NCBI GenBank assembly: GCA_945952245.1
Contig: CAMFHT010000002.1
Location: forward strand, 1 to 48,047
Length of the DNA stretch: 48,047 bases
Reading direction: 5' to 3'
Origin: an uncultured Rhizobium sp.
GTDB taxonomy: Bacteria; Pseudomonadota; Alphaproteobacteria; Rhizobiales; Rhizobiaceae
Shown: positions 19,421-28,308 of the stretch, one piece after another
How positions within the stretch are numbered: the first letter of the stretch is position 1
Layout: each line of letters begins with the position of its first letter
The notes under the pieces: model-generated
What the model was told of the DNA's origin: nothing
Database searches by the model: none
The model's input: the letters and a program-made list of their open reading frames with translations, nothing else
Made by a program: the position numbers and the translations under genes

Positions 19421-21327
19421 GCGAGGCGCAAAGCGTGCCGCCGTCCGACACCGAGTTCGAGGACGGGATCGTCGAGGAGAGGCTCCGCCGGCTCTGGGCA
19501 CGCCGGCGCGGCTTCTGGGGCGCGCTTGCCGCCGTCGACCACAAGGTCATCGGCCGCCGCTATATCGCGACCGCCTTCGTCTTTCTCGGGCTCGGCGGAT
19601 TGCTGGCGCTTGCCATGCGTCTGCAGCTCGCCGCGCCAGAGGCCCGCTTCATCGATGCCGATCGCTATAACCAGATTTTCACCATGCACGGGACGACGAT
19701 GATGTTCCTCTTCGCCGTGCCCGTGATGGAGGCAATGGCGGTCTATCTGGTGCCGCTGATGGTCGGCACGCGCAACATCGCGTTTCCGCGGCTCAATGCC
19801 TTCTCCTACTGGACCTATGTCCTGGGCGGCATCCTGCTCTGGGTCGCCTTTGCACTCGACGTCGGGCCCGATGTCGGCTGGTTCGCCTATGTGCCGCTGG
19901 CCGGACCGGAATTCTCACCGGGCAAGCGCGCCGACATCTGGGCGCAGATGATCACCTTTACCGAGATTGCCGCCCTCTCGGTCGCCGTCGGAATCGTGGT
20001 CACGGTGTTCAAGCAGCGCGCACCGGGCATGACGCTCGACCGTATCCCGCTCTTCGTCTGGGCCATGCTCGTGATGGCCTTCCTCGTCATCATGGCCATG
20101 CCGGCGATCATGCTGGCCAGCACCACGCTCATCCTCGACCGGCTGGTGGAGACGCAATTCTACAACCCCGCCGAAGGCGGCGATTCGCTGCTCTGGCAGC
20201 ACCTCTTCTGGTTCTTCGGCCACCCGGAGGTCTACATCATCTTCCTGCCCGCAGTCGGCATGGTCTCGACCATCCTGCCCACCTTCTGCGGGCGCCCCGT
20301 TTTCGGCTATCTCGCGCTCGTCATGGCGATGATCGCAACCGGGGTGCTCTCCTTCGGGCTCTGGGTGCACCACATGTTCACGGTCGGGCTGCCGCGGCTC
20401 GGCGAAAGCTTCTTCACCGCCTCCAGCATGTCGATCGCCATTCCCGCGGGAATCCAGATCTTCTGCTGGCTCGCGACACTCTGGGACGGCAGACCGCGGT
20501 TCCAGACACCGCTCCTCTTCATCATCGGCTTCATCATCACCTTCGTGATGGGCGGGCTGACGGGGGTGATGGTCGCCTCCGTGCCTCTCGATACGCAGGT
20601 ACACGATAGCTATTTCGTCATCGCCCATTTCCACTACGTGCTGATTGGCGGCGCGGTCTTCCCGCTTCTCGGCGCCATCTACTACTGGTTCCCGAAGTTC
20701 ACGGGCCGGATGATGAGCGAGCGGGCCGGGAAATGGGCGTTCGGCCTGATCTTCGTCGGCTTCCACATGACCTTCTTTCCCATGCACATGCTGGGGCTGA
20801 TGGGCATGCCCCGTCGCGTCTATACCTACCAGCCGGAAATGCCCTGGGGAAACATCAACCTCTTCGTGAGCCTCAGTTCGCTTATCCTCGCCTCCGGCTT
20901 CCTGCTCTTCTTCATCGACGTCGTCAGGAGCTACCGGCGCGGCGAGGAAGCGGGCGACAATCCCTGGGGTGCCTCGACGCTCGAATGGGCGATCGCCTCG
21001 CCGCCGCCGCCCTATAACTTCCGGCGCATTCCGGTGGTGGAGAGCCGCGAGCCGCTCTGGGATTGCGGCGAGACGCTGCCGGTCGCGTCCGGGCTCAGGC
21101 TCGACCGGCGGGAGCTGATCGTCACCAGTGTCGTCCAGGGCCTGCCCGAAGCGCGCGAGGCTTCGCCACAGGAATGCATCTGGCCGTTCTGGGCGGCACT
21201 CGCCACCGCCTTCCTGCTGATCTGGTCGATCTTCTCCCCATGGGCGGTGGTCTGGGGCTCGATCCCGGCAGCCGCCGCGCTGATTGCCTGGTTCTGGCCG
21301 AAGGGCACGCCGGAGGATGAAGGATGA
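19417..21327 (+). CDS. ctaD: Cytochrome c oxidase subunit I
   Basis: HLFWFFGHPEVYIIFLP, QVHDSYFVIAHFHYVLIGG; ATGA overlap with the subunit II stop. Confidence 0.96.
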   Translation: MSEAQSVPPSDTEFEDGIVEERLRRLWARRRGFWGALAAVDHKVIGRRYIATAFVFLGLGGLLALAMRLQLAAPEARFIDADRYNQIFTMHGTTMMFLFAVPVMEAMAVYLVPLMVGTRNIAFPRLNAFSYWTYVLGGILLWVAFALDVGPDVGWFAYVPLAGPEFSPGKRADIWAQMITFTEIAALSVAVGIVVTVFKQRAPGMTLDRIPLFVWAMLVMAFLVIMAMPAIMLASTTLILDRLVETQFYNPAEGGDSLLWQHLFWFFGHPEVYIIFLPAVGMVSTILPTFCGRPVFGYLALVMAMIATGVLSFGLWVHHMFTVGLPRLGESFFTASSMSIAIPAGIQIFCWLATLWDGRPRFQTPLLFIIGFIITFVMGGLTGVMVASVPLDTQVHDSYFVIAHFHYVLIGGAVFPLLGAIYYWFPKFTGRMMSERAGKWAFGLIFVGFHMTFFPMHMLGLMGMPRRVYTYQPEMPWGNINLFVSLSSLILASGFLLFFIDVVRSYRRGEEAGDNPWGASTLEWAIASPPPPYNFRRIPVVESREPLWDCGETLPVASGLRLDRRELIVTSVVQGLPEAREASPQECIWPFWAALATAFLLIWSIFSPWAVVWGSIPAAAALIAWFWPKGTPEDEG

Positions 21328-21926
21328 AGGAACGGATCGCCCTCGACGCATCGCACCTTCCCCAGCACGGCATGGGCAGCGCCAGCCCATCCTGGTGGGG
21401 CACGCTCGCCTTCATGCTGATCGAGGGCACGGGCTTTGCGCTCGCGATCATCGTCTATCTCTACCTGATGACGCTCGTGCCCGCATGGCCGCCCAATGCC
21501 CCGCCGCCCGATCTCGGTCCAGGAACCTGGCTCACCGCCGTTCTGATCATCAGCGTCATTCCCAACATGCTGGTCGGGCGCTGGGCAGCGAAGCGGGAGA
21601 TGAAGAAGGTCCGGATCGGCCTCGTCGTCATGTGCGCGTTCGGGATTGCGCCGCTGATCCTGCGCATCTTCGAGTTTCCGGCGCTGCACGTCTATTGGGA
21701 CGACGATGCCTATGGGTCGATCAGCTGGGTCCTCCTCGGTCTCCACACCACCCATATCCTCACCGATCTCGTGGATACGCTGGTGCTGACCGTTCTGATG
21801 TTTACCCGCCACGGGAACAATGACCGCCGCTTCGGCGATGTTGAGGACAATGCCATGTACTGGAACTTCGTCGTCATCACTTGGCTTCCGATCTATGGCT
21901 GCATCTACTGGGTGACACGGCTATGA
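21324..21926 (+). CDS. Cytochrome c oxidase subunit III
   Basis: WWGTLAFMLIEGTGFALAIIVYLYL...HTTHILTDLVDTLVLTVLM...YWNFVVITWLPIYGCIYW; ATGA overlap. Confidence 0.88.
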   Translation: MKERIALDASHLPQHGMGSASPSWWGTLAFMLIEGTGFALAIIVYLYLMTLVPAWPPNAPPPDLGPGTWLTAVLIISVIPNMLVGRWAAKREMKKVRIGLVVMCAFGIAPLILRIFEFPALHVYWDDDAYGSISWVLLGLHTTHILTDLVDTLVLTVLMFTRHGNNDRRFGDVEDNAMYWNFVVITWLPIYGCIYWVTRL

Positions 21927-22231
21927 TCAGCATCTACACGCTCAGCGGGCTCATCCTGCCGCCGGCGATCTGGGCGGTGATGATGCAGCTCGGTCTGATC
22001 CTGCCGCATGCGGATTGCAGGGGGCATTCCTCCTGGACCTTCGCTGCCGCTGCCCTCGCCGCCCTCCTCGCGCTCGCCGCCTCGGGCCTCTCGCGACATG
22101 CGGCTGTCAGCAGGGGTACGCGCTACTCGCTCTTCCTCGGCAATCTCAGCTTCCTGATCGGCCTTGCCTTCACCTTCGCGCTCTTCCTGCAGGGGGCAGC
22201 CTCCGCGCTGATCGATCCATGCCTGCGCTGA
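21923..22231 (+). CDS. Small membrane protein of the cox cluster (about 102 aa, 3 TM)
   Basis: ATGA overlap with subunit III and overlap with the CtaG-like gene; MISIYTLSGLILPPAIWAVMMQLGLILPHADC. Confidence 0.7.
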   Translation: MISIYTLSGLILPPAIWAVMMQLGLILPHADCRGHSSWTFAAAALAALLALAASGLSRHAAVSRGTRYSLFLGNLSFLIGLAFTFALFLQGAASALIDPCLR

Positions 22232-23106
22232 TCGCTGTGTTCCTTCTGCTACCCGCATGGCCGGCTTTCGCCCACGGCACGGAGAGCCATGGAAATGGTT
22301 TGGGCTGTACGTTCGATTCCTGGATCGTCATGCCGCTTGCTCTCTCCGCCCTGCTCTACGTCAACGGCTATCTCCGCCTGCGCCGCCGGTCCCGGCTCGG
22401 ACGCGGGTCGATCGACCGGCAGGCCCTGCTGTATGGTGCCGGCTGGCTGGTGCTTGCGGCAGCGCTGATCTCGCCGCTGCACGACATGGGCGAGCATCTC
22501 TTCACCGCGCACATGGTCGAGCACGAGCTCGTCATGGCCGTTTCGGCGCCTCTCGTCGTTCTCTCGCGCCCCTCAGCCATTCTCCTCTGGGGATTGCCGG
22601 ATCGATCGAGCAGCTGGATCGGGCGCAGCGTCAACGGCCCCGTGGTCAGCAATCTCTGGAATTTCATTGCTGCCGGTGCGATGGCGACCTTGGTGCATGG
22701 GCTCGCCATCTGGGCATGGCATGTCCCCGCCCTCTTCGATGCCGCCGTGGAGAGGGTGCCGCTGCACCGCCTGCAGCATCTGAGCTTCTTTGCCTCGGCA
22801 CTCCTCTTCTGGTGGGCCATGTTTCGCCGGTCGAACGAGGGCGTCGGGGCCTGGCACGTGTTTCTCACCATGCTGCACACCAGTCTGCTCGGCGCGCTGA
22901 TCGCGCTTTCGCCCGTCGTCCTCTACCTCTCGCAGACACGCTATGCCGAAACCTTCGGCATGACGGCGCTCGAGGATCAGCAGCTCGCGGGCTTCGTCAT
23001 GTGGATCCCCGCCGGCATCATCTATGCGCTCGTCGCCATGACCCTGCTGGCGCGCTGGATCATACAGTCAGGAAGGGAGGTGCACCGTGAACCGCTCCAA
23101 CGCTGA
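22219..23106 (+). CDS. Cytochrome c oxidase assembly factor, Caa3_CtaG family
   Basis: MPALIAVFLLLPAWPAFAHG signal peptide; HDMGEHLFTAHMVEHELVMAVSAPLVVLSRP. Confidence 0.9.
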   Translation: MPALIAVFLLLPAWPAFAHGTESHGNGLGCTFDSWIVMPLALSALLYVNGYLRLRRRSRLGRGSIDRQALLYGAGWLVLAAALISPLHDMGEHLFTAHMVEHELVMAVSAPLVVLSRPSAILLWGLPDRSSSWIGRSVNGPVVSNLWNFIAAGAMATLVHGLAIWAWHVPALFDAAVERVPLHRLQHLSFFASALLFWWAMFRRSNEGVGAWHVFLTMLHTSLLGALIALSPVVLYLSQTRYAETFGMTALEDQQLAGFVMWIPAGIIYALVAMTLLARWIIQSGREVHREPLQR

Positions 23107-23509
23107 CCTGCCGCAGCTGAGACAACTGCTTGCCATCGGCCTCGCGCTCCTCGCCGCCACCGCAGCCGGCATCGTCAGCGGCATGATCGAGACGCGGAAG
23201 AAGGAGCACGACATCTCGCTCTCGCTCACGGGCGGCGATCCCTCGAAGGCACCGCAGCTGATGCGGCACTACGGCTGTGCCGGCTGCCACGAGATCCCGG
23301 GCATTCCGGGCGCGGACGGCAAGGTGGGCGGCTCGTTCGCGGGGCTGAAGGAGCGCGTCTATATCGGCGGCGTGTTGACCAACAGCACCGGCAATCTCGT
23401 CGAGTGGATCGTGGATCCGCAGCGCTTCTCGCCGAGGACCGCCATGCCTGCGACCGGAATAACCCGAGACGAGGCGCGGGACGTTGCGGCCTATCTCTAC
23501 ACACGGTGA
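23087..23509 (+). CDS. Monoheme cytochrome c
   Basis: GTG start; RHYGCAGCHEIPGIPGADGKVGGSFAGLKERVYIGG (CAGCH). Confidence 0.82.
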   Translation: MNRSNADLPQLRQLLAIGLALLAATAAGIVSGMIETRKKEHDISLSLTGGDPSKAPQLMRHYGCAGCHEIPGIPGADGKVGGSFAGLKERVYIGGVLTNSTGNLVEWIVDPQRFSPRTAMPATGITRDEARDVAAYLYTR

Positions 23510-23512
23510 GGG

Positions 23513-24427
23513 TCATGGATGCGGCGTCGGCCTTGCCGGCAGTCCCTTGATGTAGCGGGCAAGAGCGATCCTGTCGCCTTCCGGCAGCTGCGAGGTGTTG
23601 ACGACCACGTCCGCCATGGAGGAGCCGACCCGGCCATGGTCCGGCGTCTCGCCGGTCTCCAGCATGGTTGCAATCTCCGCCTCGGTCCAGTGCCCGATGC
23701 GCTCCGGCGTGATGTTCGGCACATAGCCGACATTGCCGGCATCCGGGCCGCCCGCGAAGCGCGTCTCGGGTTTGATCGCTCCCAGAAAATTCCGCGTCGA
23801 ATGGCATTGCGCGCAATGGCCGAGGGATTCCGCGAGATAGCCGCCGCGATCATGCACCGGATCGCCGTTCGCGACAGCCTCCGATTTCCGCTGCCGAAAG
23901 AAGAGGAGCTTCCAGCCGCCGATCAGCCGGCGGATCCTGAAGACGGGCGAAAGATCATGGGCCGGCGTGCGCCCCTTCACCTTCGGCAGCGTCATCAGAT
24001 AGGCATGGAGGTCGGAAATGTCGCCGAACTTGATGCTGGTATAGGTGGTGTAGGGAAAGGCCGGGTAATAGTGGCTTCCCTCGGGCGAGACGCCGCTGAC
24101 GAGGGCATTGCCGAGATCCGAGACCGTCCAAAGCCCGATCCCGTCGTCGGGATCGGGCGAGATGTTCGGAGGGCGGAAGACGCCGAAGGGCGAGGAAAGC
24201 GCCATGCCGCCGCCGAGTCGCAGCCGGTCCTTCTGGCCGGGCAGCGCATGGCAGGAAGCGCAACCGCCGATGTTGAACACCAGCCTCCCCCGTTCCGCAT
24301 CGCCCTGAGGAAGGCGCGGATCGTCCTTCTCGAAGAAGGGCCGGGGCGTCGTCAAGACCCAGGCCACCGGCGCGCCGAAGAGGGCTGCGGCGGCAAGAAG
24401 GGCAAGAAGAATGCGACGCTTGGACAT
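23513..24427 (-). CDS. Diheme cytochrome c
   Basis: Signal/TM N-terminus plus two haem motifs CASCH and CAQCH; NITPERIGHWTEAEIATML. Confidence 0.88.
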   Translation of the reverse strand: MSKRRILLALLAAAALFGAPVAWVLTTPRPFFEKDDPRLPQGDAERGRLVFNIGGCASCHALPGQKDRLRLGGGMALSSPFGVFRPPNISPDPDDGIGLWTVSDLGNALVSGVSPEGSHYYPAFPYTTYTSIKFGDISDLHAYLMTLPKVKGRTPAHDLSPVFRIRRLIGGWKLLFFRQRKSEAVANGDPVHDRGGYLAESLGHCAQCHSTRNFLGAIKPETRFAGGPDAGNVGYVPNITPERIGHWTEAEIATMLETGETPDHGRVGSSMADVVVNTSQLPEGDRIALARYIKGLPARPTPHP

Positions 24428-24563
24428 GGGGACCGGCTTCACCACTGAGGTGAGATCAGAACCGGTGCGGGCTGCAAAGGTTCCGGTCTGTACGGGCCGT
24501 TACGCTAAGTGGCAGGCACGTCACCCTCCCCCTTTTGGGGAAGGAACTTCGTTGCGGAAGATC

Positions 24564-25601
24564 TCACTCTCCCGGCGGCACCGTGACAACCACGGACATG
24601 CCGGGCTCGAGCTTGTCGGCATCGGCCTGGCCCTCGCCGACCGCAATGCGGATCGGGACGCGCTGGGCAACCTTGGTGAAGTTGCCGGTGGCATTGTCGG
24701 CGCGGATGACGCTGAATTCGCTGCCGGTCGCAGGCGAGAAGCTCTCGACCTTGCCCCAGAACTGGCGGTGGTTCATGGCATCGACGGTGAAGGTGACCCG
24801 CTGTCCGACGCGGATCGCCGAGAGCTGGGTTTCCTTGAAGTTCGCGGTCACCCAGATGCGGTCCGGCACCACGGCCATGAGCTGCGTGCCGGTCGTCACA
24901 TAGGCGCCCTTGCGCGCGCCCACTTCGCCGAGACGGCCATCGGCGGGCGAGACGATGCGGGTGTTGGCAAGATCGATCTTCGCGAGTTCCAGCGCAGCGC
25001 GGGCACTGTCCAGCGAGGCCTCGTAACCCTCGCGGGCGACGTCGATCGATTCCGCATCCTGCTCGGAGACCTTCTGGTTGGAAGAAGCCTGGGCAAGCGC
25101 CGCCCTGGCCTGTTCGAGGGCGGACGAACTCTGCTCCAGCGCGCTCTGGGAAAAGACGCCCTTGGCGGCGAGGCCGCGGTTGCGCTCATAGGTCGCTTCC
25201 GCCGTCTTCAGCGCACTTTCGGCGCTCGCGATCTGCACCTTTCCGGCCTCGAGCTTGGCATTCGAGGAGCGGCGCTTCTGTTCGAGACTGTCGATTTGCG
25301 CCTGCTGGGCGCGAAGATTGGCTTCGGCCTGCTTGACCTTCTGCTGGTAGATGCGGTCGTCGATGCGGAGCAGCAGGTCGCCTGCCTTGACGCGCTGGAA
25401 GTCCGTGACCGGCACGTCGGCGACATAGCCGGAGACCTGCGGCGAGAGGATGGTGACCTGGCCGCGCACATAGGCGTTCTCCGTCATCTCGGCCCGGTCC
25501 GCAAAGGGCGGCAGGTGCCAGGCATAGAGGATGAGGAGAAGGCCGGCGAGGCCGACGGCAAGGGCGGAAAGGGTCGCGATAAGGCGCGTGACGGGTTTCA
25601 T
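24564..25601 (-). CDS. HlyD/EmrA family periplasmic adaptor
   Basis: AYVRGQVTILSPQVSGYVADVPVTDFQRVKAGDLLLRIDDRIY...NTRIVSPADGRLGEVGARKGAYV. Confidence 0.93.
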   Translation of the reverse strand: MKPVTRLIATLSALAVGLAGLLLILYAWHLPPFADRAEMTENAYVRGQVTILSPQVSGYVADVPVTDFQRVKAGDLLLRIDDRIYQQKVKQAEANLRAQQAQIDSLEQKRRSSNAKLEAGKVQIASAESALKTAEATYERNRGLAAKGVFSQSALEQSSSALEQARAALAQASSNQKVSEQDAESIDVAREGYEASLDSARAALELAKIDLANTRIVSPADGRLGEVGARKGAYVTTGTQLMAVVPDRIWVTANFKETQLSAIRVGQRVTFTVDAMNHRQFWGKVESFSPATGSEFSVIRADNATGNFTKVAQRVPIRIAVGEGQADADKLEPGMSVVVTVPPGE

Positions 25602-27295
25602 GGCTGTGTCTTCAAGTCCTGTTTGCCGGCAGCCGGAAGGCGCTGGCGAAGCGTGTGGATGGTGAGGTGGAGGACGAGGGCCGCGAGCGCGACGGCGCTG
25701 AGCCCCGCGATCAGCAGGAAGAGGTCGTTATAGGCGAGCACATAGGCTTCCCGCGTTGCCTGCTGCGAGAGAAGCTGTGCCCCCTCCGCATTCAGGATCG
25801 TGCGGTCGCTGATGACGCGGCCATAGGCGGCGCCGAGCTGGCCGATGCGCTGCGAGACCAGCGGGTCGGTCATCGAAAGGTGCTCGACGATCTGGCTGGA
25901 ATGGAACTTCTCCCTGATCGTCACGAAGGTGCCGAGCAGGGCGGAGCCGAGCAGCGCGCCGAGGCTCTGCGTCGTGAGGAAGACGACGATGAAGGAGAGG
26001 ATGTAGTTCGGCCCCTTCTTCAGCGCCATCATCATGCCGGCCGAGAGCGCCGGCGGCAGGAAGAGCGCCCCGCCCATGGCGATCATGGCCTGGCTGAGCA
26101 GCATCTGCTCGGGCCGCGTGAGGCTGGTGGAGTGGGCATCGATGAAGGCGCCGGTGCCGATCAGGATCAGTGCCACGGCGTGGATATAGGGCTCCCGGCC
26201 CGGCTTCATGACGGCCGCACAGGCAAGTCCGCCAAGGACGGACACGACAAGGACGATCGCCCAGAGCAGCGCGAACTGTCCCTGCATGATGCCGAGCTGG
26301 GTGAGGAAGGCGACCGCGCCCGAGGTTTGTTCCGACAACGCGATGCGGAAGAGGAGCAGCACGCCCGCGAAATGCAGGATCGGCGCACTCGTCAGCCACC
26401 GCACGTCGATCAGCGGCGATTCCCGGTTGAGCTCGATGATGACGGCAATGGTGAGGCTGATCACAGCGACCGCGAAGAGCACGCCGATCCAAGGCGCTTC
26501 GAGCCACCAGTAGAGCCGCCCGACGGTGAGGACGACCGCAAGCGCGCCGAACCCGACCGCGATGAAGGCATAGCTCACCCAGTCCATGAAGGTGATTACC
26601 TGCGTGCGCGGCGGGGACGTCAGCGGCAGCCGGTAGACCATGACGAGCGCGATCAGCGCCAGGCCCATCTCAACGGTGTAGATCGCATGCCACTGGCCGA
26701 GATCGAGCAGCGACGGCGAGATCAGCCGGGCGACGGGGGCGGCGATCGAAAGATTGGCGAGCGAGAGGCAGAGCCCGAGATTGAGCTTCTTCGCCGGCTG
26801 GAAGGGTTCCAGCATGTAGAGAAAGCCGAGCGAGGACATGGGCGAGGCCGCCATGCCCGCAAAGAACCGCAGCACCAGCGCCGAGCGGAAATCGTCGACA
26901 TAGAGATGCACGGCGGAAACCGCGACGAAGATGACGATCCCGATCTCCGCGAAGGGCCGGAGCCCGTACTGGTTTCGCACCTTGATGAGGATGAGCGACA
27001 GGCTGGCATTCGGCGCCATATAGGCGGCCATCAGCCAGGTGGCCTCGTTGACGGTGACGCCGAAGGAGCCCTGGATCTGTACGAGATTTGCCGCGATCGC
27101 ATTCATGCCGATGCCCTGTGCGAGGCTGAGCACGACGGCAGCGAGGATATAGGCGAGCGCGCGCGGAAACGGCATGGTGAGCGTGGCCGCAGGCGGCGGC
27201 GCTGCCGGCTGCGGCTCGGCGGACGCCACCGGCTGGGCGGCCGCTTCGAGAGGCGCTTCCTCTTCCGCCGTTTTCAAGGACGGGACGCTGCTCAT
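25598..27295 (-). CDS. MFS transporter, DHA2/EmrB-like family
   Basis: 14-TM-like MFS; ANLVQIQGSFGVTVNEATWLMAAYMAPNA; overlaps adaptor and MarR genes by 4 nt. Confidence 0.92.
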   Translation of the reverse strand: MSSVPSLKTAEEEAPLEAAAQPVASAEPQPAAPPPAATLTMPFPRALAYILAAVVLSLAQGIGMNAIAANLVQIQGSFGVTVNEATWLMAAYMAPNASLSLILIKVRNQYGLRPFAEIGIVIFVAVSAVHLYVDDFRSALVLRFFAGMAASPMSSLGFLYMLEPFQPAKKLNLGLCLSLANLSIAAPVARLISPSLLDLGQWHAIYTVEMGLALIALVMVYRLPLTSPPRTQVITFMDWVSYAFIAVGFGALAVVLTVGRLYWWLEAPWIGVLFAVAVISLTIAVIIELNRESPLIDVRWLTSAPILHFAGVLLLFRIALSEQTSGAVAFLTQLGIMQGQFALLWAIVLVVSVLGGLACAAVMKPGREPYIHAVALILIGTGAFIDAHSTSLTRPEQMLLSQAMIAMGGALFLPPALSAGMMMALKKGPNYILSFIVVFLTTQSLGALLGSALLGTFVTIREKFHSSQIVEHLSMTDPLVSQRIGQLGAAYGRVISDRTILNAEGAQLLSQQATREAYVLAYNDLFLLIAGLSAVALAALVLHLTIHTLRQRLPAAGKQDLKTQP

Positions 27296-27720
27296 GCCAT
27301 CTGCTCCAGATTCTTCTGCATCTGGCGGATAACGCGCAGCGTGACTTCGAGGTCCTCGGATAACACGCCCTTGACCATATCTGCCCTGAAATGAACCAGT
27401 GTCTCCTCGATATCGCCCGCCTGCGCGATACCCTGCTCGGTCAGTTCGATGCCCTTGGCACGCCTGTCGCCATCGACCGCGACGCGACGGATGGCGCCCG
27501 TTTCCTGAAGTCCGTCCAGCAGGCGCACCAGGGTGGGCGCCTCGACTTCCAGCTCCTCGGCCAGCGCCTTCTGCGTATCACCGCAACCGGTGCGCTTCAG
27601 GCGCAGGAGCAGGCGGGCGCGGGCGAGCGTTAGCCCGTGCTCCCGGGCCCGTGCATCGAAGACGGTGCGCATGCGGCGGGTGAGGAAGGTCAGCTCTTCA
27701 AGAAGGATTTGCTGCAACAT
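27292..27720 (-). CDS. MarR family transcriptional regulator
   Basis: LARARLLLRLKRTGCGDTQKALAEELEVEAPTLVRLLDGLQETGAIRRVAVDGDRRAKGIELTEQG. Confidence 0.93.
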   Translation of the reverse strand: MLQQILLEELTFLTRRMRTVFDARAREHGLTLARARLLLRLKRTGCGDTQKALAEELEVEAPTLVRLLDGLQETGAIRRVAVDGDRRAKGIELTEQGIAQAGDIEETLVHFRADMVKGVLSEDLEVTLRVIRQMQKNLEQMA

Positions 27721-27858
27721 GATTAGGAACCATATGATTAGGTTGCTAACTATATCGGATAGCTTTTGATGGAAATCAAGAGGCGCCTTTCACGGGACCG
27801 GAACCGAGTGACCGTTCCGTTCGTTCCGAAGCGTAACAACATCAGGCGGAATACGATC

Positions 27859-28308
27859 ATGGCTTATGACAATCCCCGTTCGACGGCCCGCATCGGCCGG
27901 CATCCGATCCATCCCATGCTGGTCTCCTTTCCCATCGTCTGCTTCGTCGGCACGCTTCTGACCGACATCGCCTACTGGCGCTCGGCCAATCTCATGTGGG
28001 CGAACTTTTCCGCCTGGCTGGTCAGCGCCGGCGTGATCATGGGCGTGCTGGCAGCCATTGCCGGTATCGTCGATTTCTTCGGAGATCGCCGTGTGCGGGA
28101 TCATGCCGCCGCCTGGATCCACGCCATCGGCAATGCGCTGGCGCTCGTCATCGCCATCTTCAACATGTTCATCCATTCCCGCGACGGCTGGAACTCGATC
28201 GTCCCCATGGGGCTGACGCTTTCGGCACTCACGGTGCTGATCCTGCTCGTCACCGGCTGGATGGGCTGGGCCCTCGTCTACCGTCACCGCGTAGGAGTAT
28301 CGGAATGA
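27859..28308 (+). CDS. DUF2231 domain-containing membrane protein
   Basis: RIGRHPIHPMLVSFPIVCFVGTLLTDIAYWRS...AGIVDFFGDRRVRDHAAAWIHAIGNALA. Confidence 0.85.
   Translation: MAYDNPRSTARIGRHPIHPMLVSFPIVCFVGTLLTDIAYWRSANLMWANFSAWLVSAGVIMGVLAAIAGIVDFFGDRRVRDHAAAWIHAIGNALALVIAIFNMFIHSRDGWNSIVPMGLTLSALTVLILLVTGWMGWALVYRHRVGVSE

Noticed and set aside
24520-24545. ccctcccccttttggggaagg as a terminator or repeat
   Set aside because: Only a 4-bp core stem with mismatch and no T-tract; too weak to call.
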